24,636 nt of DNA from Enorma sp964624825 (lineage in GTDB: Bacteria > Actinomycetota > Coriobacteriia > Coriobacteriales > Coriobacteriaceae): positions 1 to 24,636 of the forward strand of contig CAZUYD010000027.1 of the NCBI GenBank assembly GCA_964624825.1, written 5' to 3'. The translations under genes and the position numbers were made by a program. How positions within the stretch are numbered: the stretch's first letter is position 1; every line of letters starts with the position of its first letter. Below, in pieces: positions 13,851 through 22,070 of this stretch. Below the pieces are notes generated by a model. That model was not told the origin of the DNA. It ran no database searches and saw only the letters and a program-made list of their open reading frames with translations.

Positions 13851-14750
13851 CTAGTTGAGTTTCGGGTCGAGTGTGTCGCGCAGGCCGTCTCCGAACAGGT
13901 TGAACGCCAGCACGGTGAGGAAGATCACCAGGCCGGGGAAGAACACCAGGTGCGGGGCGATGGCGAGGTAGTTGCGACCCTGCGAGAGGATGGCGCCCCA
14001 CTCCGCCTGGGTCACGCTGGCACCGAATCCCAGGAACGAGAGGCTCGACGCCGAGAGGATGGCGCCGCCCACGTTCATGGTGAAGTTGACGATGAGGGCC
14101 TGCATGGTGCCCGGAAAGATGTGCACGAACATGGTGCGCACGGGCGAGCAGCCAATGGACTGCGCCACTTCGACGTATAGCTCCCCGCGCACCTCGAGCA
14201 CCGCGCCGCGGATGATGCGTGCGAAGCTCGGCATGGTGAACACCGCGACGCCGATCATGATGTTTGTGATGCCGGAACCGATAATGGCCACGACGGCGAT
14301 AGCGAGCAGGATGCTCGGGAAGGCGAACATGACGTCGCAGAGACGCATGATGAGCGAGTCGATGATGCCACCGAAGAATCCGGCGATGAGCCCGAGCACC
14401 ACGCCGCCCGCGGCACCTATGATTGATGCCGTGAGTGCCGTGCCGATCGAGAGCTGCGTGCCGGCTACGATACGGCTAAAGACATCGCGGCCAAACTCGT
14501 CGGTACCCCAGATGTGTTCGAGCGTCGGGCTGGCCAGGATTGAGCTGTAGTCGTAGGCGTTGGGGTCATAGGGTGTGATGGATGGGCCGATCACCGCGAT
14601 GATAAGGATGAACACGATGAAGATAAAGCCCGCCACCGCGGTCTTGCGGCGCATGAACTTTTTGATGAATTGCTTGACGGGACTCTGCGCCTTTGGCAGG
14701 GCTTCTGCGTCGAACTCGGCGGTCGTAGTCGCTTGCTGTGTCTCAGCCAT
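13851..14750 (-). CDS. oppC: Peptide ABC transporter permease (OppC/DppC type)
   Basis: Inner-membrane channel subunit. 299 residues with an N-terminal cytoplasmic stretch, a first membrane helix at about 37-57 and the OppC_N text PYDPNAYD followed by HIWGTDEFGRDVFSRIV, a hallmark of OppC/DppC. The BPD transporter domain follows with the EAA-like loop EVAQSIGCSPVRTMFVHIFPG, which contacts the ATPases. It ends GDGLRDTLDPKL, the standard family C-terminus. AGGAGG lies just before the ATG, and the gap to the oppB stop is 9 bp. Confidence 0.95.
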   Translation of the reverse strand: MAETQQATTTAEFDAEALPKAQSPVKQFIKKFMRRKTAVAGFIFIVFILIIAVIGPSITPYDPNAYDYSSILASPTLEHIWGTDEFGRDVFSRIVAGTQLSIGTALTASIIGAAGGVVLGLIAGFFGGIIDSLIMRLCDVMFAFPSILLAIAVVAIIGSGITNIMIGVAVFTMPSFARIIRGAVLEVRGELYVEVAQSIGCSPVRTMFVHIFPGTMQALIVNFTMNVGGAILSASSLSFLGFGASVTQAEWGAILSQGRNYLAIAPHLVFFPGLVIFLTVLAFNLFGDGLRDTLDPKLN

Positions 14751-14759
14751 GAGCGCCTC

Positions 14760-15680
14760 CTATTCGTATCTCACGCGCGGATTGATGACGGCGTACAGGA
14801 TATCCGCGAGCAGGTTGATGAGCATGTACTCAATCGAGTAGAACAAGATGAGTGCCTGCACTACCTCATAGTCGCGGAACCCGATGGAGTCAACGAGCAA
14901 GCGCCCGAGACCCGGGATCGAGAAGACCGTCTCTACCACCACGGAGCCGGCGACGAGGGCGCCAATTTGGAGAGCCGTGACAGTAATGATGTCGATCGAG
15001 GAATTCTTGAAGGCGTGAGCCATGATCACGCGCGATTCTGGAAGACCCTTGGCTCGTGCGGTGCGGATGTAGTCTTTGTTGAGGTTCTCGATCATGGACG
15101 AACGGGTTACGCGTGCCAAGATGGCCATGATGCCCGCGCCCATGGCGAGTGAGGGCAAGATATAGCCGCGCCAGTCACTAACGCCGCCCGTGGGCAGCAA
15201 GCCTAGGTTCACCGCGAAGATCTGCATGAGCTGTAGACCCAGCCAGAAATTAGGCAGCGAGATGCCCGCGATGGCGATGAGCATGCCTCCGAGGTCGAGC
15301 ACTCGACCGCGGTTGATGGCCGCCACGACGCCGATGATTACACCGATCAGCACCGACCAGGTGATGGAGCAGATAGTGAGATAGATGGTTATAGGCAGGC
15401 GCGGGGCGAGGAGTTCGATGACCGCGGTGTCATTGGCGTATGAGTTACCGAGGTCACCTTGGAATATGCCGGTGATCCACTGGATGTACTGCGGTATGAG
15501 CGGCTGGTCGAGACCCAGCTCCCTGCGAACCGCTTCGACCTCGCCGGCCGTAGCAGTTGTACCGGCTACCTGACGCGCGGCATCGCCGGGAATCAGGTGA
15601 ATGAACATGAAAATGATGATGGAGACAACGAATAAGAGCGGGATCATGCTCAGAACTCGCTTAACGATGTATTTCCCCAT
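14760..15680 (-). CDS. oppB: Peptide ABC transporter permease (OppB/DppB type)
   Basis: Second channel subunit, 306 residues from ATG 15680. The frame is open further upstream (to 15929), but that text is not membrane-like, whereas MGKYIVKRVLSMIPLLFVVS is the canonical OppB start and AAGGAGG sits 7 bp before it. Features: first membrane helix at about 10-30, GD.AR segment (IPGDAARQVAG), LGLDQPLIPQYIQW, then the permease domain with the EAA-like loop TARAKGLPESRVIMAHAFKNS, ending YAVINPRVRYE. It follows oppA after 131 bp containing a hairpin. Confidence 0.95.
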   Translation of the reverse strand: MGKYIVKRVLSMIPLLFVVSIIIFMFIHLIPGDAARQVAGTTATAGEVEAVRRELGLDQPLIPQYIQWITGIFQGDLGNSYANDTAVIELLAPRLPITIYLTICSITWSVLIGVIIGVVAAINRGRVLDLGGMLIAIAGISLPNFWLGLQLMQIFAVNLGLLPTGGVSDWRGYILPSLAMGAGIMAILARVTRSSMIENLNKDYIRTARAKGLPESRVIMAHAFKNSSIDIITVTALQIGALVAGSVVVETVFSIPGLGRLLVDSIGFRDYEVVQALILFYSIEYMLINLLADILYAVINPRVRYE

Positions 15681-15737
15681 GCGGCTTCCTCCTTTATCCC
15701 CTGTGCGCTTACGGGGCATGTCCTCAATCACTAAATG

Positions 15738-15772
15738 GGCTGCCAGCCCCCGATGCTCGAAGGCTGGCAGCC
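15738..15772 (-). terminator. Hairpin between oppA and oppB
   Basis: Exact 11-bp inverted repeat (15738-15748 with 15762-15772), 13-nt loop, no U run. Such elements between a binding-protein gene and its permease genes usually act as leaky terminators or mRNA stabilisers, so that the binding protein is made in excess; that role is inferred here from position. Confidence 0.6.
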
Positions 15773-15811
15773 ATTGGTCAACCGTGATGAGGGTAGCGTG
15801 TGCGCGCCGAC

Positions 15812-17500
15812 TTAGACGTTCAGCGTGGCGTGAATGACATCGACGCCCTGCGGAACGTATTTGATGCCGGTGAGGTACGACTTGTAGGACATGAGGATGT
15901 TGTCGCTCGCGAGATACAGCCACGGGCACTCGGGCCAGACGATATCCTGGCAGTTGCCGTAGTGCTCGTTCTGCTCTTCCTCGGTGGGGGCGGCGTTACC
16001 CGCCTCGAGCTCGGAGTCGAACTCATCGTTCTTCCAGAAGGCCGTGTTGTAACCGGTCGGCGGGGTCATGGCCGTGGAGAGCAGCGAGCGCATGAAGCCG
16101 TCGGCGTCCGACTGGCTCCAGTTGACGTACCACATCTGCAGGGTGGTCTCGTCCTCGGAGGCGGCGGCGAGCTCGGCGTTGGTGGCGGCTTCGTTGGGCT
16201 GGACGTTCACCGTCACGCCGATGTTCTCGAGCTGCTGCATGACAAAGGTCATGCCCTTGGTCTCCTGGGTGGAGTTGTCACCGATGATGGTGACCTCGAA
16301 GCCGTCCGCGTAGCCGGCCTCCTCGAGGAGCTCCTTGGCCTTGTCGAGGTCGACGTCGAACGGGGTCTGCGCCTTGTAGCCGGAGATGGGCTCGGGCAGA
16401 ACCGAGGTGGCCGGAGTGGCTGCGCCGGAATACATGACATCGCAGTACTCCTGCTGGTCGAAGGCGTAGTTCAGCGCCTGGCGCACGCGGACGTCGGAGA
16501 GCGGCTCGTAGTTGGTGTTAAGGGTGACGTAACGCATGGTGGTCGACGGCGTCGAGATCATGTTGATGTCACCGGCGGAACGGATGGTCGAGACCTGGTC
16601 GGTCGGCATCGGGTAGATGACCGTGGCCTCGCCGGTCTGGAGCGCGGCGACGCGCGATCCGGCCTCGGGCACGACGCGGAAGTCGATGCTCTCGATGGAC
16701 GGCGCCTCGCCCCAGTAATCATCGTTGCGCACGAGGGACACGTGGTCGCCCTGAACGTATTCCTCGAGGATGTACGGTCCGGAGCCGGCGGACGCCTTGG
16801 AGTAGCTCCAGGAGGAGTCGGCGAGTGCCTTCGGGCTGATGAGGTAGAACTGCGTGATCGAGTTCATGAACGGCGCGTAGGGCTCCGGCAGATGGAACTC
16901 GACCGTGTATTCGTCGACGGCCGTGCAGGAGTCCACGCGGGTCTCCTCGGTGTCATCGTCGATGGTTTGGATGAACATGCGGCGACGGCGCCAGTTGTTG
17001 TCCGGGTCGATGGCGGCCTCGTAGTTGGCTACCACGGCGGCGGCGTCGAGCGTCTCGCCATCGGTGAAGGTGATGCCCTCATGCAGGTAGAACGTGTAGG
17101 TGCAGGCATCGTCGGAAACTTCGTAGGAGTCGGCAGCGCGCGGGACGAGCTCGTAGTTCTCGTCGAGGTCATACAGCGAGTCATAGATGTAGTACACCAC
17201 GTTGCCGGAGTTGCCGTCCGACCAATCCATGGGATGCATCTCCTGGAACTCGCCCTCGAAGGCAATGATGCACTCGTTGGACGGAGCTGTGCCATCGGTC
17301 TCGCTGGCGCGGACGACGAAACCGTCCTCGTCGGCTTCGATGAGCTCGACGGAGCTGCTGCTGGAGGCAGAGCCCGCGGTCGAGCCGCTCGAGCTGTCGC
17401 TGCTCGTGCAGCCCGTAAGGCCAAGGCCTGCCACGGCTGCAACGGCAGCGCCGCTGCCGGCAAGGAATCCCCTGCGAGTGACGTCGATGTCCTTTTTCAT
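15812..17500 (-). CDS. oppA: Extracellular peptide-binding lipoprotein (SBP family 5), Tat-type signal
   Basis: Captures peptides outside the cell and delivers them to OppBC. 562 residues from ATG 17500. This start is chosen because GAAGGAAGGG precedes it and a signal peptide begins there; the longer frame to 17599 has no export signal at its end. The N-terminus contains TRRGFL (residues 8-13, a twin-arginine motif), a hydrophobic Ala/Gly stretch and the lipobox LTGC with acylated Cys31, followed by a Ser-rich linker (about 32-50). Family 5 features include YDSLYDLDENYELVPRAADSYEVS, the LHEGITFTDG segment and VRQALNYAFDQ. It heads the opp operon. A TATGAT on the minus strand at 17613-17608 may be its -10, with no clear -35. 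Confidence 0.94.
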   Translation of the reverse strand: MKKDIDVTRRGFLAGSGAAVAAVAGLGLTGCTSSDSSSGSTAGSASSSSSVELIEADEDGFVVRASETDGTAPSNECIIAFEGEFQEMHPMDWSDGNSGNVVYYIYDSLYDLDENYELVPRAADSYEVSDDACTYTFYLHEGITFTDGETLDAAAVVANYEAAIDPDNNWRRRRMFIQTIDDDTEETRVDSCTAVDEYTVEFHLPEPYAPFMNSITQFYLISPKALADSSWSYSKASAGSGPYILEEYVQGDHVSLVRNDDYWGEAPSIESIDFRVVPEAGSRVAALQTGEATVIYPMPTDQVSTIRSAGDINMISTPSTTMRYVTLNTNYEPLSDVRVRQALNYAFDQQEYCDVMYSGAATPATSVLPEPISGYKAQTPFDVDLDKAKELLEEAGYADGFEVTIIGDNSTQETKGMTFVMQQLENIGVTVNVQPNEAATNAELAAASEDETTLQMWYVNWSQSDADGFMRSLLSTAMTPPTGYNTAFWKNDEFDSELEAGNAAPTEEEQNEHYGNCQDIVWPECPWLYLASDNILMSYKSYLTGIKYVPQGVDVIHATLNV

Positions 17501-17824
17501 TCCTGAGTCCCTTCCTTCAAGCATCCCCGCGTATGCCGCGCATAGCAAAGAATGCTGCTTCCTCTGCGCCGGTACGTCGGCACAAAGCTGAACCTGCAAG
17601 CAGAACCATCATAGGCAAATTCGTTTAATAACAGTCCTGCTTAGTGAATGCGTTGCCATCCATTTACCGTTTCGCAACATTTATGCATTCTCTGGAACTA
17701 TATCATGGCGCTGTTTTCTATCGGCATAATTGGGCCGTGGGATGGGCGAAGGGTACCTGATCTTCGGTAAGCGTGGGTATGCGCTACGATGGATCACGAC
17801 AAACGACAAAAGAGTGGGGAGACC
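17501..17824. other. Divergent intergenic region between oppA and the fucosidase gene
   Basis: About 324 bp, noticeably more AT-rich at 17600-17735 than the surroundings, so it probably carries promoters in both directions. Candidate -10 boxes are TATGAT (minus, 17613-17608) and CATAAT (plus, 17725-17730); neither has a convincing -35. No clear operator palindrome was found. Confidence 0.55.
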
Positions 17825-19147
17825 ATGTATCAGTTCAATCGCGAGCGTTATGACGAGCGTATGCGCTGGTTCCTGCATGATCGCTTCGGTATGTTCATAC
17901 ATTTCGGGCTGTATGCCATTCCGGCGCGCGGCGAGTGGGTTCGCAGCACGGAGGAAATGCCCGAGGAGCGCTACCTACCGTATTTCGATCAGTTCGATCC
18001 CATCGGTTTTGACGCGCGCGAATGGGCGTGGTGCGCCAAGCAGGCGGGTATGCGTTATGCGGTGCTCACCGCGAAGCACCATGACGGCTTCTGCTTATAC
18101 GATACCGACACCACCGACTTCAAGAGCACGAACACGCCGTTCGGGCGCGATGTGGTGGCTGAGTTTCTCGAGGCGTTTCGCGCTGAGGGCATTCGTGTGG
18201 GGCTATACTACTCCATCATAGACTGGCACCATCCCGACTTCCCGCAGTATGGCGACCGCCAGGCCCCGTTGCGCAACGATCCCGTCGCCGGTTCCAACGA
18301 GGGGCGCGATTTCGATCGCTACCTCGACTACATGCACGCCCAGGTGCGTGAGCTCTGCGAGCGATATGGCACGCTCGATCTTATGTGGTTCGATTTTTCC
18401 TACGACGACATGCGCGGGGAGCGGTGGCGCGCGACCGAGCTCATGGATATGGTGCGCAGCTTCCAGCCGAACGTCGTCGTGAACAACCGCCTCGAGGTGA
18501 GCGGCGAGGGCTTCGGGTCGCTTGCCGCATGCGACCCCACGCCCTACCACGGTGACTTCGTGACGCCCGAGCAGATCGTTCCGCCGTCGGGCTTGCGCGA
18601 CGCCGAGGGGCGTCCGCTTGCTTGGGAGGCCTGCGTCACCATGAACGACAACTGGGGCTACGTCTCGACCGACACCAACTACAAGCCCGCCGGGCTCATT
18701 ATCCACAAGCTCGTCGAATGCGTGAGCAAGGGCGGCAACCTCATCTTGAACGTGGGGCCCGACGCCACGGGGCGCTTTCCGCGGCAGAGCAAGCTCATTT
18801 TGGAAGAAATCGGCCGTTGGATGGAGCTGAACGGGGCGAGCGTCTACGGCTGCGGCCCTGCGGCGGGCGGGCCCATCGACCCCGATAAACCCGATATGGG
18901 GCGCATCACGCGCAACGGTGACACCTACTACGTGCACCTCTACGAGGGCTCGTTTGGACCGGTGCCGCTCATGGGCTTTCCCAAGGAGCGCATCCGCTCC
19001 ATCCGCCGCGTGTACGACGGTACCGAGGTGCCGCTCTCCACGAGCTGGACGCATAGCGACTATCCCGATATCGCCTTCGCGAACCTCGGGCCCTCGCCGG
19101 TGCTGCCCGACCCGGTCGACACGGTGCTTGCCGTGACGGTTGCGTAG
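17825..19147 (+). CDS. GH29 alpha-L-fucosidase, cytoplasmic
   Basis: Retaining glycoside hydrolase of family 29, which releases alpha-linked L-fucose. 440 residues. Family blocks: FGMFIHFGLYAIPARGEW (22-38), LTAKHHDGFCLYDT (81-94), YYSIIDWHHPDFP, and YGTLDLMWFD, where Asp190 is the expected nucleophile; then KGGNLILNVGPDATG near the C-terminus. There is no signal peptide, so it probably acts on imported fucosides or oligosaccharides. The ATG at 17825 has GGGGAG at good spacing; an in-frame ATG at 17789 has none. The C-terminal region after about residue 345 looks like the usual small beta domain, and no carbohydrate-binding module is evident. No fucose catabolism genes are visible nearby. Confidence 0.93.
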   Translation: MYQFNRERYDERMRWFLHDRFGMFIHFGLYAIPARGEWVRSTEEMPEERYLPYFDQFDPIGFDAREWAWCAKQAGMRYAVLTAKHHDGFCLYDTDTTDFKSTNTPFGRDVVAEFLEAFRAEGIRVGLYYSIIDWHHPDFPQYGDRQAPLRNDPVAGSNEGRDFDRYLDYMHAQVRELCERYGTLDLMWFDFSYDDMRGERWRATELMDMVRSFQPNVVVNNRLEVSGEGFGSLAACDPTPYHGDFVTPEQIVPPSGLRDAEGRPLAWEACVTMNDNWGYVSTDTNYKPAGLIIHKLVECVSKGGNLILNVGPDATGRFPRQSKLILEEIGRWMELNGASVYGCGPAAGGPIDPDKPDMGRITRNGDTYYVHLYEGSFGPVPLMGFPKERIRSIRRVYDGTEVPLSTSWTHSDYPDIAFANLGPSPVLPDPVDTVLAVTVA

Positions 19148-19282
19148 GGGCTCTGCTTGCGAGAAAGCCCGCCGCGTGCCCGAGCCGACAGACCGATCGC
19201 AGGTTGGCGAGCTGGTCTTGCCGCCCGACGGCCGGTGTGCCCGGTAGGATAGGGGCGTCGTTCGAGCTCACCGAACCGATTT

Positions 19283-19311
19283 TTGTACCGTTGGATTCCT
19301 ACTGCTAGATT
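19283..19311 (+). promoter_or_regulatory. Promoter for a leaderless transcript of the transglutaminase-like gene
   Basis: TTGTAC (19283-19288) and TAGATT (19306-19311) are 17 bp apart, and TGC directly before the -10 forms an extended -10. The ATG is at 19320, only 8 nt after the -10 box, the normal distance to a transcription start. No Shine-Dalgarno-like sequence exists between them. Confidence 0.55.
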
Positions 19312-19319
19312 GGCATGCC

Positions 19320-22031
19320 ATGACCGCTTCTTCCGTTACGCTCTCTGTCGAGCTCGCGCGCTACACCGAGGAGCACCTTGCCGCGCGCGCCGGCCAGATC
19401 GCGCCCGCCATGGCACGTATCGAGGAGGTGCTGGGCGAGCTCGATGCGCAAGAAGCGCTTCTCGTGCGCTTCTTTTGCGCTACGCTGCCCGTGTCCGATG
19501 TGTTCGACACCGATCCTGTGCTGCTCGCCTCCTTTGCCCGCCATGCCCTCATGCTGCGCCGCGAGATGCCTTGGTGCGCCGCCCTCGACGAGCCGACCTT
19601 CGTGCACTTCGTGGCCTATCCGCGCATCAACAACGAACCCATCACCGATTGCCGTCCCGTGTTCTGGGGGGAGCTTGCCGACCGCGTGCGGGGTGCGAGC
19701 GCCATGGAGGCCGTGATCGAGGCCAACTACTGGTGCGCCGAGCACGCCACCTACCAGGCATCCGACGGGCGCACGCTTGGACCGCTCGGGGTGCTCGCGT
19801 CGGGTGACGGGCGCTGTGGCGAGGAGTCGACGTTTCTCGTCACCGCGCTGCGCTCCATCGGCATCCCCGCGCGGCAGCTCTACGTGCCGTGGTGGGCGCA
19901 CTGCGACGACAACCACGCCTGGGTTGAGGCTCGTGTGGACGATGGCTGGCATTACCTGGGAGCCTGCGAGCCGGAGGACGCGCTCGATCGCGGCTGGTTT
20001 ACCGCGGCCTCGGGGCGTGCCATGGCGGTGCAGACCCGTACGTTCTCCGACTTCGGCTTCGACTTCGAACGCGATCGCGCTCGTCTTGCGCGCGAGGGCA
20101 CCATGGTGGTCGTGAACGTGACGTCGTCCTATGCCCCGGTCTGCACCCTGCGCGTGCGGGTCACCGATACCGCAGGCGCGGCTGTAGCGGGGGCGGACGT
20201 CGATCTGCTCATCATGAATGCCGGCGGGTGGCGTACCATTTCCCGCCACGTTACGGGCGCGGACGGTTGCGTGGCGGCCGAGGTGGGGCTGGGGTCGCTT
20301 CGCATCTGCGCGCGCACGGCTGCCGGGCAGGTCGAGGCGCTCGTAGATACCACAGAGACGCACGAGGTTCATCTGCAGCTTGCGCCGTACGATGCCGTGG
20401 CGGCTGCGGGCGCTTGGCGCGATTTCAACCTTGCCGCGCCTGCCGACCATCCGGCGCCTTCGACGCCGCTCACCCCAGCACAACAAGCGTCGGGTCGAGC
20501 GCGCAAGGCCGAAGCCGACCGCCTGCGCGCGGCGCGACTCGAGCGCCTTTCCGCTGCGGCGCGCGCGGCGGCCGCGCGCGTAGCCGCGCGCTATGCTCAA
20601 GCCGGCGTCTCGACCGAGATGCCCGGTGGCCGGTCGCTCGCAGGCATCTTCGGCTTGTCGTTTGCGAACGCGCCCGAGCTCGAGGCGTTCTTGACGACGG
20701 ATGTCGCGCGCGATCGCCTCGAGCTCGTCTCGACGCTTTCCGATAAGGATTTTCGCGATCTGCGCGCCACGGTGCTCGAGGATCATTTGCGGCACGCCCG
20801 GGCGCTGCGCCCCGCGACGGAGGATTCCCTCGCCGCGCAGGGCGTCGATGCCCCCAAGGCAGTTGAGATCTTTTGCCGCTATGTGCTTAGCCCGCGCGCC
20901 GACATCGAGCAGCTCACGCCCTATCGCGCGCGCCTGCTTGAGTTACTTGATGACGAGCAGCGCCGCGCGTTTACGGCAGATCCCCGCAGCATCTGGACAT
21001 TCGTGCACGAGAACGTTGCCTTTGACCCGGCGTGCCAGCTCATGCACCTGGTGGCCTCGCCGGCCGGTGCGCTCGCCTCGCGCCAGGGCAACCCGTCCAC
21101 GCAGCGCGTGCTGTTCGTGGCCATCGCTCGCACACTCGGCATACCGGCGCGCCTGAACCCGACGGACCGCGCCCCCGAGTTCTTTGCCACAGGGGCGTTC
21201 CAGCGCGCCGAGGCCGCCTGCGCCCGCCCGCTCGCCCGCCTCGTGCTCGCGTGCTCGGCGGGAGCATCTCCCATCTACGAGCAGGACTGGAGCATTGCCG
21301 CGATGGTCGATGCGGTCGCGCCAAGCGGTGAGACCTGCCGCGAGTACCGGCTCCTTGACCTTTGGGGCTCTCTGTTCGCCGATGGGGAGCTCGCGGTTGA
21401 TGTGGTGCCCGGGCGCTACCGCATGACGACCACGGTGCGCCTGCCCAACGGCGACCAGCGGGCGAGCGAGCTCGACTTCGACGTGGTCGATGCTGACGGC
21501 GGGTGCACGGTGGCGCTCAAGCTGCGCGAAGTCAAGGCCGCGGAGATGCTCTACCGCATTCCGCTCGATGACTTTTCGCTTACCGATTCCTCCGGCGCTT
21601 CGACCACGGTGCATGCCGCGGCGGCGAACGGCGCCTCCTTTGCGCTCGTGGCGCTGCTCGAGCCTGCCGAGGAGCCGACCGAGCACCTGCTCAACGAGCT
21701 GCGCCAGCACGCCGACCGCGTGGTCGAGGCGGGTCTTTCGCTCGTGTTGGCCGTACCCGACGTTGCCGCCGCGCGCCGCGACCCGACCCTTGGCCGCACG
21801 CTCGCGGCGCTGCCCGCGGCGCAGCTCGTGGCTTGCGATTTCGACGCGCATGCTGAGCGCCTTGCGCGCCGTGTGTTCGTGAACCCCGAGAAGCTTCCGC
21901 TCGCGATGCTCGCGGACATGCGCTCCGATGGCATGGTCGGGCGCTACGCGCATGCGGGCTACAACGTCGGCACCGTCGATTTCGTGCTCAAGCTCGCGAG
22001 CCTTGCCGCCACGGAAGCGGTCAGCGCATAG
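19320..22031 (+). CDS. Large transglutaminase-like multidomain protein
   Basis: 903 residues, no signal peptide, no membrane segment. Domain 1 (about 125-230) is a transglutaminase-like cysteine protease fold: GRCGEES with Cys166, DDNHAWVEA with His199, and LGACEPED (Glu217 as possible third residue). Residues about 265-360 look like a beta-sandwich (carboxypeptidase-regulatory or CNA-B type). An Ala/Arg-rich helical stretch (about 390-430) follows. A second segment (about 555-615) contains FVAIARTLGIPARLN, strongly resembling the core after the catalytic Cys in domain 1, but the Cys position reads GNPSTQR, so it is probably inactive. Another beta domain (about 675-745) and a C-terminal alpha/beta region (about 750-895) resembling a thioredoxin fold without active-site cysteines complete it. 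Substrate unknown; a cytoplasmic peptidase or peptide-processing role is inferred from context. Confidence 0.8.
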   Translation: MTASSVTLSVELARYTEEHLAARAGQIAPAMARIEEVLGELDAQEALLVRFFCATLPVSDVFDTDPVLLASFARHALMLRREMPWCAALDEPTFVHFVAYPRINNEPITDCRPVFWGELADRVRGASAMEAVIEANYWCAEHATYQASDGRTLGPLGVLASGDGRCGEESTFLVTALRSIGIPARQLYVPWWAHCDDNHAWVEARVDDGWHYLGACEPEDALDRGWFTAASGRAMAVQTRTFSDFGFDFERDRARLAREGTMVVVNVTSSYAPVCTLRVRVTDTAGAAVAGADVDLLIMNAGGWRTISRHVTGADGCVAAEVGLGSLRICARTAAGQVEALVDTTETHEVHLQLAPYDAVAAAGAWRDFNLAAPADHPAPSTPLTPAQQASGRARKAEADRLRAARLERLSAAARAAAARVAARYAQAGVSTEMPGGRSLAGIFGLSFANAPELEAFLTTDVARDRLELVSTLSDKDFRDLRATVLEDHLRHARALRPATEDSLAAQGVDAPKAVEIFCRYVLSPRADIEQLTPYRARLLELLDDEQRRAFTADPRSIWTFVHENVAFDPACQLMHLVASPAGALASRQGNPSTQRVLFVAIARTLGIPARLNPTDRAPEFFATGAFQRAEAACARPLARLVLACSAGASPIYEQDWSIAAMVDAVAPSGETCREYRLLDLWGSLFADGELAVDVVPGRYRMTTTVRLPNGDQRASELDFDVVDADGGCTVALKLREVKAAEMLYRIPLDDFSLTDSSGASTTVHAAAANGASFALVALLEPAEEPTEHLLNELRQHADRVVEAGLSLVLAVPDVAAARRDPTLGRTLAALPAAQLVACDFDAHAERLARRVFVNPEKLPLAMLADMRSDGMVGRYAHAGYNVGTVDFVLKLASLAATEAVSA

Positions 22032-22070
22032 CGCGTTTGGGACACGGGCTCAGCATCTCGTCTGCTGCCG

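Noticed and set aside
15681..15929. Longer oppB reading frame starting near 15929
   Set aside because: The extra 83 residues are not membrane-like, and the hairpin between oppA and oppB lies within them. The strong ribosome binding site and canonical start are at 15680.
15800..17506. 568-residue plus-strand open frame antisense to oppA
   Set aside because: It is the mirror of a real gene in GC-rich DNA, with Gly/Val/Asp/His-rich text and no ribosome binding site or domain.
19305..20795. 496-residue minus-strand open frame inside the transglutaminase-like gene
   Set aside because: An antisense shadow with arginine/histidine-rich low-information text. The plus-strand frame has clear domains and catalytic motifs.
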